Shown here one piece after another: positions 9,215 through 18,700 of a DNA stretch of 64,000 nt (its first letter is position 1; each line of letters starts with the position of its first letter). Source of the stretch: Palauibacter sp965207805. GTDB lineage: Bacteria; Gemmatimonadota; Gemmatimonadetes; Palauibacterales; Palauibacteraceae. Below the pieces are notes generated by a model, which was not told the origin of the DNA, did no database searches, and worked only from the letters and a program-made list of their open reading frames with translations. Both the position numbers and the translations under genes were made by a program. The stretch lies in the NCBI GenBank assembly GCA_965207805.1, contig OZ242312.1, forward strand, positions 3,410,001-3,474,000, in the 5' to 3' direction.

Positions 9215-9331
9215 GGTCCTACCACGCGGGACAGCTTGGCGGCGTTCCCGCCTCTGGCCTAAGACTCCGATGACGATGTCGTGTTTTCTGCGAACAACAT
9301 CGAACCAGGTCGCTGGGTCCCGTTCAGTTAG
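9215..9331 (+). pseudogene. small gene remnant
   Basis: One frame reads GPTTRDSLAAFPPLA, a TAA stop, then DSDDDVVFSANNIEPGRWVP and a final stop at 9329-9331. The composition looks protein-like on both sides of the stop, unlike the surrounding shadow frames, so this may be the decayed 3' end of a gene. No family is recognised. Nothing else is supported between 8992 and 9340. Confidence 0.25.
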
Positions 9332-9340
9332 CTTTCGGCC

Positions 9341-9907
9341 CTACCTCCGGGCCGGGTTCCAAATGATTCTCCCCGTATCTGTTTCCGGATGGATGACCAC
9401 GACGGGGGACTTGGCTATCTCGCGCGAACTCGCGCCTTTCCCACCTATCCATCCACGAACGCAATCGTGAAGATCCTGTTCGTCCTCGTAAGGAATAGAT
9501 CTTCCGAATAGGTCCACGCGGCGCCCGTGAAGGCATTCATCGGCAGGGTGCCGACCAAACCGAGAGGGTCCGAAATCCCGCTTGGCGGGTCGGCGGTAAG
9601 GGAACGGTCGCTCCGGGTGTTGCCGGAAGAACGCCCAGACATCGAAGTCCTTGACGCCGCGATCCCGGTGGACGAAGTGCCCGGCAGCACCTTGGCAAAG
9701 GCAAATGAGCATCAGGCGATCCCGGTAGAGGCTGCCGTATCGCTGGGGAAATCGTTGGAAGAAGTCCTCGAGGTCACTGATCGCGATCTTGGCGAGCCGG
9801 TGGAGGTGGTGCGTTTCAAGCGCTTCCCACGATCGCTCCGAGATCCGGTTCGACTTGGTTCGTTCGGGTCCGGTCATCATTCCGAGGGATGGGCGAGTCG
9901 AATCCAA
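9341..9907 (-). CDS. conserved hypothetical protein
   Basis: A protein of up to 188 residues with a well-formed composition: a helix (ETHHLHRLAKIAISDLEDFF), then GAAGHFVHRDRGVKDFDVW, FPYRRPAKRDFGPSRFGR, GRRVDLFGRSI and a C-terminal SPVVVIHPETDTGRIIW. From memory, the VKDFDVW and GRRVDLFGRSI segments recur in a family of uncharacterised bacterial proteins; no function is known to me. The start is uncertain: ATGs at residues 1, 10 and 11 all have poor ribosome sites. It overlaps head-to-head with a weak plus-strand frame. Confidence 0.6.
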   Translation of the reverse strand: MDSTRPSLGMMTGPERTKSNRISERSWEALETHHLHRLAKIAISDLEDFFQRFPQRYGSLYRDRLMLICLCQGAAGHFVHRDRGVKDFDVWAFFRQHPERPFPYRRPAKRDFGPSRFGRHPADECLHGRRVDLFGRSIPYEDEQDLHDCVRGWIGGKGASSREIAKSPVVVIHPETDTGRIIWNPARR

Positions 9908-10152
9908 ACTACGCCTACGCTAGGGCCGTTGGTGAACTTCTTGGCTTGGTTGTTGCCTTCTTCCAGATCGAGCGGATCCTCCATGATGCCAACGATTCTC
10001 TCGTCGCGCCACGATTCGCAGGCACGTTTCTCGCCATCGGCAACCGGAGCTTGTTCCTCGAAGAGGTACGTCTGCTAGGACCGTACGTCATCGTCTTCCA
10101 GAGCGCAGAGTTCCGTAAGTCTTTGTTCCAGGGGGGGTCTGCGACTCCATGA
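9889..10152 (+). CDS. possible small hypothetical protein
   Basis: An 87-residue frame with even composition (ELLGLVVAFFQIERILHDAN, FAGTFLAIGNRSLFLEEV). It overlaps the start of the divergent gene by 19 bases and has no clear ribosome site. It may be real or a remnant; no family is recognised. Confidence 0.35.
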   Translation: MGESNPNYAYARAVGELLGLVVAFFQIERILHDANDSLVAPRFAGTFLAIGNRSLFLEEVRLLGPYVIVFQSAEFRKSLFQGGSATP

Positions 10153-10836
10153 CGCCGGAGGTCAAGTGGCAGCCTGCTGGAGCAACCGCCGCGACGCAGG
10201 AGCCGACGGCCGAGCGACATCACACATCCGCGACTGACCAGCACACCCAAGACGTAACGGAGCGCTGAGCTTAACCGATCGGCGCAACCCGTGCGGCCGA
10301 CTCGGACTCGGCTGAACACACGACCGAAATCGGGGCTCCTCATGGACGACGCGTTGGTGCAAGGCTTGGTCGCTCGGGGGGGCCAGCATCGAGCCGTCCA
10401 TCTCGACGATGTAGTGGCCTATTTCGCCGCGCACGGGTACGTCGGAGGGCCCCACGGGAGATATTCCGCCCTCTACTTTGCGAGTCGATGGCTGCCGAAT
10501 CGTACGAAGCCTCTCGGTGGCTTCGTCATCACAATCACATCTTCGCGTCGCGGTCACGACTCGGCTCGAGAAGGCGACAAAGGCGCGGATTACAGCGTGG
10601 GAATCCGGCGCAGGGGAGGAAGCTCGGGGCGGAATCGATCCCGGATGCTGAGCATCGGTAGGTTGCGGGTGGCCCGCGCGTCGCCTCCGACTTACGGCCG
10701 CACTGGAACGTGAAAACGGCGATCGTGACGACGGCGAGGGCCCCGAACGTGCCCTGCGGAACCCCAGTAGCGTCAGGCGGTACGGTTGGAAGACGACATC
10801 CGGTCGACCTGCACCAAGAAACGTGGGGTAGTCGTG
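10153..10836. other. stretch without a confident gene
   Basis: Frames on both strands give arginine-rich products. The best is a plus-strand frame from 10342 (MDDALVQGLVARGG, then HLDDVVAYFAAHGYVGG), which turns into low-quality sequence after about 60 residues. It may be a decayed gene. The promoter of the downstream lipoprotein should lie near the right end, but no hexamers stand out. Confidence 0.35.
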
Positions 10837-11436
10837 ATGAAGAACGCCCTGCTTCCCGTTGCCGCCGTGGTCCTGGCGGCCTCATGCGGCACCTCTCGCA
10901 CTACTTGGCTCGAAGTGGGAGTCGGTGCCGGTTATGCCCGCGACATCTTCGAGATGGAGTGGCCAGCGGGGTCCGGCGAGCATGCCACGGTGAACCAATC
11001 GCTCACGGATTCCGCAGGGTTCGCCGGCATCGAGGTCGAGGTCAGGTTGCCCGGCGCGCCGCGTCGCACACTGACGGCGATCGACTTTCTCGGGCGGCGC
11101 GGCAACACTTTCCGCGGGATAGAGGTGCCGGAGGAAGGCACCGCCAGCATCTTCGTGAAGCTGTACCAGCACGGTGAACTGGCGGCGGAAGGCCGTATTT
11201 CATGGTCCCTCGACTCCGGCGTCGAATCTTGGGATCTCCTGGTGGCGCGAGTGCCCGTGGCGTTCGGCGTCGCGATCTACGAAGACGATCCCATACCGCG
11301 CTGCTACTTTCCGTGGTGCCACCAGATCGAGCGCATCGAGATCGACGAGGCCGCCCGCAATCACCCGGACGAGGCACTCTGGCTGGTCTTGGACAGGCAC
11401 AGCATCGGCGGCTGGGAAGGGATCATCGAACCATGA
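10837..11436 (+). CDS. lipoprotein of unknown function
   Basis: A 199-residue protein with a lipoprotein signal (MKNALLPVAAVVLAASCGTS, lipobox LAAS-C). The mature part is beta-rich (GIEVEVRLPGAPRRTLTAID, TASIFVKLYQHGELAAEG) with a Cys pair in PRCYFPWCHQIE. No family is recognised. The ATG at 10837 is preferred because the signal starts there; an in-frame upstream ATG at 10786 adds a basic leader unlike a signal. An integrase-tail remnant lies just downstream. Confidence 0.6.
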   Translation: MKNALLPVAAVVLAASCGTSRTTWLEVGVGAGYARDIFEMEWPAGSGEHATVNQSLTDSAGFAGIEVEVRLPGAPRRTLTAIDFLGRRGNTFRGIEVPEEGTASIFVKLYQHGELAAEGRISWSLDSGVESWDLLVARVPVAFGVAIYEDDPIPRCYFPWCHQIERIEIDEAARNHPDEALWLVLDRHSIGGWEGIIEP

Positions 11437-11471
11437 AGACGTTGGGGATCATCTACTGGAAATGCTGACGC

Positions 11472-11525
11472 TCACCCGGCCAGATACACTGCCCAGTCAT
11501 CCATGAGCCGCTCTTCGGAGGCCCG
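11472..11525 (-). pseudogene. tyrosine-integrase C-terminal tail remnant
   Basis: Minus-strand reading gives RASEERLMDDWAVYLAG and a stop. The RLMDDWAVYL block matches the extreme C-terminus of the intact integrase at 30.7 kb (RLMDEWAEHV) and the remnant at 13.2 kb (LMEAWAVYV). Only about 18 codons remain. The sequence further upstream in this frame is not integrase-like. Confidence 0.45.
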
Positions 11526-11909
11526 AACACAGCGAACTGCACTCGACGGACGGCAAGCAGCAACACCGGCTCCAACTGCGCGCTCGCGAACTCAACCCCG
11601 AGTGGCCCGGAGAACTCGATTGGCCGGTGTGGGTTGGTCGGGAGCACTTGGTGTCACGCACGGCGCTCACCCGAATGCGACCGATGTTGCATGGGATCGG
11701 TGTGCCGCCGGGTCGGAGTCACTCCAAACCCGACCAGCAGACCGTGACATCGAGCGAGACTTCACGCTCGGCGGGGCCCGGGGGGGGGGGACCAACTTTC
11801 CCCCTACCCGTATCCTACGGAGACCCGAGGTCGGCGATCCTGCGCGATCCTACGGCCGGTCGATCACCCGAAATGCCCTCGAGATACCCTGAAACGGCCT
11901 CTGAGCCCG

Positions 11910-12090
11910 TCACGCGGGCGTGGGGATCTCCGCTCTTGCGAGGGACGCTTCCCAGTCGACCACGAGGCGGCGACGGCGCTCGAACAAGGCCGGTGCGCCG
12001 GTGCGCGGCCTCGATCCTGTTCCGTGCGGGCCGCCGACGCAGCTTCCGCCGCCTCGTAGCGGAGATCCGTCTCCTCGGTCGCGGGTTCGC
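11910..12090 (-). pseudogene. tyrosine-integrase C-terminal remnant, frameshifted
   Basis: The last frame (11910-11987) reads LFERRRRLVVDWEASLARAE and on to a stop, matching SDLFERRRRLMDEWAEH of the intact integrase at 30.7 kb. In neighbouring frames just upstream are NRIEAAHRRT (intact copy NKVEAAYMRS, catalytic Tyr replaced by His) and ATEETDLRYEAAEAA (intact copy AAEETDHPREVVEAA). The pieces are in the right order but in different frames, so this is a decayed integrase end. Confidence 0.5.
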
Positions 12091-12175
12091 GGGCTGAAGC
12101 TTGAACGCCGCGATCCGCAACACGCCATTGACCCGGCTTCCTCCCAAGCGCTCTCTTGAACGCGGGGCACAGCCG

Positions 12176-12430
12176 ATGAACAGGTTCGATGAGGGCGTCA
12201 TTCTGCGGGCGCTGCGGTTCCGCGCCGAGCTGGCCGGCTATCGGCTCGAGCGCGGCCATTACATGGGCAGCGAGGATGACCGCGCGGACCGTTGGTACGT
12301 GGTGCCTGTTTCCCGGACGGTCTCCACGGCCGCCGACCGCACGGGGCCCGGGTTCCGTACCGCCGCCGCGGCGGCGGACGAGGCCGAGCGGCTGGCCAGC
12401 CAAGAGCGCGACCCGTCCGGACGCATATGA
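12176..12430 (+). CDS. small hypothetical protein
   Basis: An 84-residue soluble protein (MNRFDEGVILRALRFRAEL, then DDRADRWYVVPVSRTV, ending in an Ala/Glu-rich helix). It overlaps the next gene by four bases (ATGA), so the two are probably translated together. No family is recognised. It sits among integrase remnants and may be cargo of a lost element. Confidence 0.5.
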   Translation: MNRFDEGVILRALRFRAELAGYRLERGHYMGSEDDRADRWYVVPVSRTVSTAADRTGPGFRTAAAAADEAERLASQERDPSGRI

Positions 12431-12708
12431 CCGACGACGCCAAGCGGGTGCTGGTCGAGTTCGCGGACGGTTCGCTATTCGGCGCGGCCGACGTTCGGCG
12501 GCTGCTGCGATGCCGAGCGCTGCGGGCGGGGCGAGCGATCCAGTCTCTCGTCAATGCGGGACTGGCCCGGCCGACGGATCGAGGCGGAAGGCACATCTAC
12601 AAGATCAGCCCGCGAGGGCGAGACTTGGCGTCGGCCGTCGTCGGATTGCGTTCGCGCACGAAGGGCGACCGCAAGGCGCTCGGCGTGGACCACGGGCGCC
12701 GACGCTGA
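12427..12708 (+). CDS. small winged-helix-like protein
   Basis: A 93-residue protein with a likely winged helix: helix FGAADVRRLLRC, then RAIQSLVNAGLARPTDRGGR as recognition helix and wing, then YKISPRGRDLAS, as in marR/PadR-like small DNA-binding proteins. The tail is basic. It starts in a 4-base ATGA overlap with the preceding gene. A regulatory or element-associated role is inferred. Confidence 0.5.
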   Translation: MTDDAKRVLVEFADGSLFGAADVRRLLRCRALRAGRAIQSLVNAGLARPTDRGGRHIYKISPRGRDLASAVVGLRSRTKGDRKALGVDHGRRR

Positions 12709-12852
12709 GCGGCAGCCGGTCGAGAATCGAGTCGTGAAGGCCGCCTCGGCCAAGGAATTCTTCGCTCTACCGAGCTGCAAGTAGCACCTTGGATCGCTGT
12801 CTGGCGATGCGCCGTGCGAAACCTTCAAGTGCGAACTGAGGAGGACTAGGCC

Positions 12853-13227
12853 GTGAGAACCGAGGTGCCTGCGAGCGGAGCGGACTCGAGCGACGTCTCG
12901 GTCCTCGCGCCGGGAATGACGGTCCAGGGCGAAATCCGTTGCGACGGCACGGTTCGCGTCAACGGTCGCGTCGAGGGTTCCGTGCGAGCCGAATCCGTCA
13001 TGCTCGGCGAGGACGGCCGCGTCGAAGGAAGTATCGAGGCGAAGAACGTCGTGATCGCCGGTGCCGTTGCGGGGAACGTCGTTGCATCAAGCCGCGTGGA
13101 GATGCAGGAGAGCTGCCAGCTAGAGGGCGATGTGCGCGCCCGGCGGATCAAAATCGACGAGGGGGGAGTGGTCGAGGGGCATGTCACCTGCTCCGACACG
13201 CCTCCCGACTCCAACGGCTCAGCCTGA
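12853..13227 (+). CDS. bactofilin (polymer-forming cytoskeletal protein)
   Basis: A 124-residue bactofilin. A short flexible N-terminus precedes a run of beta-helix turns: GMTVQGEIRCDGTVRVNGRV, EGSVRAESVMLGEDGRVEGS, then NVVIAGAVAGNVVASSRVEM and GDVRARRIKIDEGGVVEGHV. Bactofilins self-assemble into filaments at the inner membrane and position cell-wall or surface machinery. The start is GTG with GAGGA upstream. The gene stands alone, and an integrase remnant begins directly after its stop on the other strand. Confidence 0.9.
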   Translation: MRTEVPASGADSSDVSVLAPGMTVQGEIRCDGTVRVNGRVEGSVRAESVMLGEDGRVEGSIEAKNVVIAGAVAGNVVASSRVEMQESCQLEGDVRARRIKIDEGGVVEGHVTCSDTPPDSNGSA

Positions 13228-13375
13228 GGGACGTACACGGCCCAAGCCTCCATGAGTTCACGCCGGCGCCCGAACAGGTCCAGCCGCGTTTGTGCGGTCT
13301 CGACCGGGTTCTTAGCCGCGTGAGCGAGAGTCGCCTCGACGGGCTCGTCGAGATGACGGATTTGGTGCAGTACGA
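13228..13375 (-). pseudogene. tyrosine-integrase C-terminal remnant
   Basis: Minus-strand reading gives LDEPVEATLAHAAKNPVETA, QTRLDLFGRRRELMEAW and AVYVPQA. It aligns with the C-terminal end of the intact integrase at 30.7 kb (EVVEAALAHIVKNKVEAA, YMRSDLFERRRRLMDEW). The catalytic Tyr of AYMRSD is lost (AQTRLD). The remnant has no stop of its own before the bactofilin 3' end, consistent with a recombination junction at about 13228. Confidence 0.7.
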
Positions 13376-13618
13376 CCCCTCCGAGGACCGATCAACGGCT
13401 ACTCGGCGATGGGATTCGGGCCGCTTCGCAGTAGGCTGGATTCGACCGCCCGGAAGATGGGCCCGTTGCTGATCCGCGAGTGTACATGGCACTTCGGGGG
13501 TCACCGGACAGGAAATCGCGTCCGCGATGGACACGCCTCCGGTTCCATATGCCGCTGGCACGCTTGCGGTTGTACCACGGCCAGCGGAGCGCCGATGCCG
13601 ATCCGCGCTCCTCGGCCG

Positions 13619-13718
13619 TGGCTGGGAGCGACCCCCCATCTCGGCATGCCTCGATCGGCATCGGGCAGGATGGCGATGTACATCCCCATCCTCCCCTCCG
13701 CGGGGTCGCTCCCAGCCA
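13619..13718. repeat. perfect 17-bp inverted repeat with 66-bp loop
   Basis: TGGCTGGGAGCGACCCC at 13619-13635 is matched by its exact reverse complement at 13702-13718. The loop contains further short complementary pieces around the GATG/CATC words. It could be a miniature element or a stable RNA hairpin. No transposase frame lies inside. Confidence 0.6.
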
Positions 13719-13825
13719 GCAGTCCCTACGGGAAGGCCATCGAAGCGCCGTTGAGCGGGCGCATCGGATCAGCGGCACGGTCAAGCCTCTGTTTACCCGG
13801 TGTCCATCGGCTGCCAATGGCGGCC

Positions 13826-13860
13826 GAAAATGTGACAGATGTGGCGGGTGAAAATGTGAC
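13826..13860. repeat. IS21-like end repeats
   Basis: GAAAATGTGAC occurs at 13826-13836 and again at 13850-13860, a 24-base period. Repeated copies of such a word are typical of IS21-family ends. The element itself is missing. Confidence 0.35.
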
Positions 13861-14023
13861 CCTCGGCCGGAGGTGACGAGCCTCAGGGTGACGTCTCGGT
13901 CTCCTTGGAGGCGCGGTTGTTCCGGAGGGTGTTGAGGAGTTCGGCGTGCTGGGTCAAGCGGGCGGAGATGGACGAGGGGGAACGGAGCGACTCGTGGCGT
14001 ATCAGGGATCGGCGAACAGCCAC

Positions 14024-14119
14024 ATGTCCGTGGATCTGCTCGACGTCGTTGGCGACCTCAAGATGCCCGGCGCGCTGGAGGCGCTGGACGGCGTGCTCAC
14101 CGAAATCGATGGCGGGTAG
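14024..14119 (+). pseudogene. IstB N-terminal fragment (IS21 family)
   Basis: A 31-residue frame contains GDLKMPGALEALDGVLTEI, which resembles the N-terminal helix of IstB ATPases of IS21-type elements (LKMPGALEALDGVLA-like). It ends early at TAG, so at best this is a fragment. The nearby IS21-like end repeats support the reading. Confidence 0.35.
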
Positions 14120-14362
14120 ACGCGGCGGGCCGGGGGTGACGATGGCCTACGATCTCTGGCAGGCCCGCAGGCGTGCCGGGGAGACTGCGGTGGAGCGCTT
14201 TGCGGCGGCGTGGCCGGGACGAAAAGGTGTTCTGCGATCGCCACGAGGCCCCCGGCGGCGTCGAAATCGACGTGTGGGGCATGTAGTGACGACCTCTTCA
14301 ACGAGGCCTTCTCGGATCGGGCGCTCAGCATGACGCCGAACCCGCCCACGCACGGGCTGCGC

Positions 14363-15727
14363 CTAACCTGAGCACTGCCAAGGCCATATGTCCAAGCCCA
14401 GGCGGTCGAAGTATGCCAGCCTGTGAGGGATACCGGCGTCGATCCGGCGTTTGTACGCGGGGGGCAGCCGGTCGGGGACGCACCGGCTGACGAACCACGC
14501 CCACAGCGTCTCCGCCATGTCCTCTCGATCGGCATGGTCACGAGCGAACGCCGATATGAACAGGCTGTCTGCGGCCTGCGCGGCCCGCCACGCAGCGGAC
14601 CGAAACCCGCCCAAGCCGACGCAGTCGATTTGACACCCATCCCAAGTGCAATCCTCCAGCACGGCGTGGCTCCCTTCATGCAGGGCGACCTCCTCCAAGA
14701 AGCCAGCCTGGGTATGCCGCCCCCCCCAGTTGTAAATCCTGCCGCAAGCGTGGCCGCCCGCGTGGTAGTTGGGCGCCGGGCTCAACTCGACCTCCTTTCC
14801 GCCCTCGATCAGCACGCGGGGCAGGCGCCCGACCGGCAGCAGAAACTGCTCAGCCGCTGCTCGCGCTGAGTCGGCCGCGCCGTACGCCGGGTGCGCCTGA
14901 ACCTCCATCGTTGCGCCGTCCTCGAAGTGCGCTGTGAAGAGGAACACTTCGAGGTCATTACGCCACCGGCGTTCTCCCTCGAACGGGTCGTAGAACTCTC
15001 GCATTCCGCGGCCCACATACACCAGGCTGTCCATTGCTGACGGATCGGCCTCCGTGATGATGTCCGCCGACACCCACACCGTGCCCGGCAGTACCGCGCC
15101 GTCGCGGAGCAGGACCGTGAGTTCCGCGTTTCCCGTGACTCCCGCCGCTGTGGCCGTCACCTCCGCTTCCCCTAAACCGATTCCGGTCACGAGCCCTGCA
15201 TCGTCGACCCACGTGACCAGCGTGTCGCCCGACGCCCAGTCGAACTCCGTCCCCGCCACCGGGTGCCCGTTGGCGTCTGCGGCTTCGGCCGCCAGACGCA
15301 GGGTATCGCCCGCCGCCACCGTGTCGACCGCCGGGGAAACCGCGACCGTGACTACGTCCTGTGCCACTGTGACCGTCGCGCTCCCCGCCGCCGTCCCCGC
15401 GGTCGCCGTGATTGTGGCCGCCCCGTTGGCCGCCGACGTCACCAGGCCGGACGCGTCCACTGTCGCAACGGAACCGGCGCTGGACTCCCAGGTCACCGTG
15501 GTCCCCGCCATCACTTGGCCGTTCTGGTCGCGCACTTCGGCTGTCAGCTGGACCGTCGCGTCCAGCGCGGTCAACTCGACCGTGGACGGCCTCACCGTCA
15601 CGGTTGTCGGCCGCAGGGCGGGAGGAGGAGCGGGTGGCGGCGGAGCCGTGGCGGCGTCACCGCAGGACAGGATCGTCAGGAGCGAGAGACCCGTCGTGGC
15701 GCGGACCGTCATGCGGTTGCGGTTCAT
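14363..15727 (-). CDS. BIG2-domain secreted protein with HExxH metallopeptidase-like domain
   Basis: A 454-residue protein with a lipoprotein-like signal (TGLSLLTILSCGDAA). Two BIG2 Ig-like domains follow (first TTVTVRPSTVELTALDATVQ, second VVTVAVSPAVDTVAAGDTL). The C-terminal half has a zinc-protease motif HEGSH in EEVALHEGSHAVLED, with several Cys around it. A role as a surface-exposed protease is inferred. The ATG at 15727 has GGAG nine bases upstream. It is the last gene of a same-strand group of BIG2/LRR proteins (15.7-22.0 kb), 25 bases after the LRR gene. Confidence 0.75.
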   Translation of the reverse strand: MNRNRMTVRATTGLSLLTILSCGDAATAPPPPAPPPALRPTTVTVRPSTVELTALDATVQLTAEVRDQNGQVMAGTTVTWESSAGSVATVDASGLVTSAANGAATITATAGTAAGSATVTVAQDVVTVAVSPAVDTVAAGDTLRLAAEAADANGHPVAGTEFDWASGDTLVTWVDDAGLVTGIGLGEAEVTATAAGVTGNAELTVLLRDGAVLPGTVWVSADIITEADPSAMDSLVYVGRGMREFYDPFEGERRWRNDLEVFLFTAHFEDGATMEVQAHPAYGAADSARAAAEQFLLPVGRLPRVLIEGGKEVELSPAPNYHAGGHACGRIYNWGGRHTQAGFLEEVALHEGSHAVLEDCTWDGCQIDCVGLGGFRSAAWRAAQAADSLFISAFARDHADREDMAETLWAWFVSRCVPDRLPPAYKRRIDAGIPHRLAYFDRLGLDIWPWQCSG

Positions 15728-15752
15728 TCGTCTGTCTCCGCGAAGATGCCCG

Positions 15753-18700
15753 TCACGGTCGCCAGGCCTCGGCGCCCGGGATTCCGCGGCTGAACAGTAC
15801 GTCGAGGGCGGGGCCGACGGCGCTCCCCGCAGCGGCCGCCGCGACCGGCAGGTCGCGCAGAAAGCCCCGCACCTGCCCGGTCCGCGGATCCCGCACGATA
15901 GCCAGGGGGAGGTCCGTCTCCCCGTCCAGCGTGAAGGATCCCCCTGGACCCGACAGCGTGATGCTCGCGAGACCGTCTCCCCATCCGCGCCGCGCGGGCA
16001 GCGCGAACACGAAGCCCGCTCCCTCGTCTTCGTGAGAGTGTGGCATGGCAAAGCTCAGCGAGAAGAGTTCGCGGCCGTCGGCGCCGCGCCCGGCGATCTC
16101 CCACTGGCCGGCCGAGTCCGGCAGCGCGGGCGGAGCATCGACCACGAACGCCGGCTCCAGGAACGGAACGCCCGCTTCGTCCTCGCCTCCCCACAGGAGC
16201 AGCGACTCGGTGGGCGCGGTGGCCGCCGCCCGGCCGACGTCGTGGCGCAACCGGTGGCGGAGCGCCATCACGAAGTGGTAGTCGCTGATCCAGCCCACGC
16301 CGTCGTTCACATAAACGCCGCTGCAGAAGGCCATCACCTCCGGCGTCCGTGGCCGCACGAGGGCACCGTGCCGGAAATCGTACCCCCAGACCCCTGCGAT
16401 CCCCGTCGAATACGGGTACGCCGGGTCGGTCCATGGATCCCTGCTTCCGGGGAAGCATCCCGGCCCGTGTCCGAGCGTCATCGTGTGTCCGAACTCGTGC
16501 GGGATGATGTTGCGCTCCTCGGGCAGGGCGGCGGTTGTCCGGTATCCGATGTTCGCTCCCTTACTGCTTACGACATCTCCCGTCATGATTCCCAGGTGGT
16601 AGTCGTCCGATCCTTCCATGACCCGGATCGCTTCGGTTTTTTGCGTGATCCGGTAGAAGGCCTCGGGCGTGAACACCACGGGATCGTGCACGGTCAGCTC
16701 GTAGTCGTCGGCAATCGGCAGCAGCGTGCGCATCTTCCAGAGCAACTCGTGGTTCAGCGGGTCGGCGGCCATGGCCTCGGCAATATCCAGAACCGTCGAG
16801 TCGGGGTTCTCGCCCGAAACGAACGGCACTACGGTCAGCCGGAACTTGGGCATTACCCGCACGTCCACGGTCAACCGGCCCGTCTCGGGGATGCGCCGCG
16901 CCACGCCCAGAGACGGATCCAGGGTGCCGTCGGGATCGATCTCGACCACCATCTCGAGCCCCGGCTGGATCACCGACCCCGCGATCACCGCGTTGGCCGA
17001 TGTCTCGAGCGACCCTTCGTATACGTCGGTCGGAATCGCCCCCGGCTGGCCCGCAATGTTCTCGACGTGCGTCTCGCGGCCGTCGATGTAGAAGCGAACC
17101 CGGACCGGCGGGATGCCCGCGTCCGTCTCCGTCGCCGCCGTCGGGAACACCCGCACGAGCGCGTCGTCGCCCGCCACCAGCGGCACCGGATTGACCCGCG
17201 ACTGCACGGCCTGCACCAGGTACGCGGCGGGCGCCCCGCCGCCGCACGTCGCCACGTGGGCGCTGCTCAGGCCCGCGAGCCACGCTTCGAATTCCGTGCC
17301 GGGGGGCGCGCAGAGGCCGGTGCCTCCGACGGCGAGGAACTCGAGTTCGCCGAGCGCGGCCAAGCCGTCCGGCAGGGCTCCGGACAACGCGGCGTTGGCC
17401 GTCAGGATCAGCTTGCGCAGGCTCGCCAGTCCGCCGAACTCCGCGGGTACGGAGCCCGCCAGATCGTTGAAGCCGAGGACCAGTTCCTCGAGGTCGGCCA
17501 GATGCCCCAGCCGCGGGGGGATCGGACCCGTCAGCCCGTTGTATTCGGCATCGAGCGTTCTCAGGCTGGAGAGGCGGTCGAGTTCCGGGGGGAGTGCGCC
17601 CGTCAGTTCGTTGCGCGCGAGCGTCAGTCGCTCCAGGCTGCTCAGGCCGCCGGTCGTTGCCGGGACTGGACCCGTCAGTCGGTTTTGCGCCAGCAGCAGC
17701 TCGGTGAGGCTGGACAGGTCGCCGATCTCCGGCGGGATCGAACCGGACAGGCGGTTGGACTCGAGGCGAAGCACCCGCAGGCTGCGGAGGTTGCCGAACT
17801 CGGCCGGGATCGGGCCGGACAGATCGTTCCAGCCAAGATCCAGAACCTCGAGGTCCGACAGATTGCCGAGTTCCGGCGGGATGGCGCCCGTCAGTGACGG
17901 GTAGCACACGGGACGATCCGGGCGCCGCCGCTTGTCACATTGGCTTTGGCTTTGGGCCCAATGGATGCTCCTGCCCAGCCTTAGCTGTCTCAGGTTCGAC
18001 AGACTGCCCAACTCCACCGGGATTGGACCCGTCAAGGGGTTCCCGCCAAGATGGAGCACCTCAAGTTCGGAAATATTGCCGAGTTCTGGCGGCAGGGGAC
18101 CGGTCAGTCTGTTCCCGCTGGCGTATACCTGTCTCAGGTTCGACAGACTGCCCAACTCCGGCGGGATCGGACCCGTCAATCGATTATCGTATACGCGCAG
18201 GTACGGCAGGCTGGACAGCCTGCTTAGCTCCGGCGGCAAGGGTCCGCTTATCGCGTTTTCCGCCAGGAACAGATGCGTCAGGCTCGTCAGATTGCCGAGT
18301 TCCGGTGGTATAGCGCCTTCGAGTTTGTTGTCGGTGAGGGAGAGGCGTTCCAGACGAGAGAGATTTCCGAGTGCGGGCGGGATCGGACCGTTCAGTCCGT
18401 TGTCACTCAGATCGATGTGGGTTACTCGTCCCTCGCGGTCGACGTAGATCCCGTGCCATTCCTCCAACGCAGCATCGGTCAACCAGCCTTGACTGTTCGT
18501 CCAGTTGGCTCCGTCCGTGGTCTCGTACAGTGCCGCCAGCACGTCCCGGTCGGACGCGGCCGCGCACTCTACGCCGGTCCCCTCGTGAAGCTCGATGCCC
18601 GCAAGCCATTCCCGAAACGTCGCGGCCGACGGCGTGCACAAGCCCGTCTCCGCGTAGCTGAACTCGACAAGCGGGATCCGGGCCAGCGAGACCGGCAGGC

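Larger units (their letters stand above)
13376..14362. other. decayed insertion region
   Basis: No intact gene is supported in this kilobase. It contains a long inverted repeat (13619-13718), IS21-like end repeats (13826-13860) and a probable IstB start (14024-14119). Other frames are shadow-like. It lies between integrase debris and the BIG2 protease gene. Confidence 0.5.

Noticed and set aside
9090..9470. 126-codon plus-strand frame
   Set aside because: It overlaps the well-formed minus-strand gene at 9341-9907, has poor composition and no ribosome site. Only a short remnant in another frame was kept.
15054..17897. 947-codon plus-strand open frame opposite the LRR and BIG2 genes
   Set aside because: It is a shadow of the repetitive LRR/BIG2 coding on the minus strand. 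It has no ribosome site or domain, and its composition mirrors the antisense codons.
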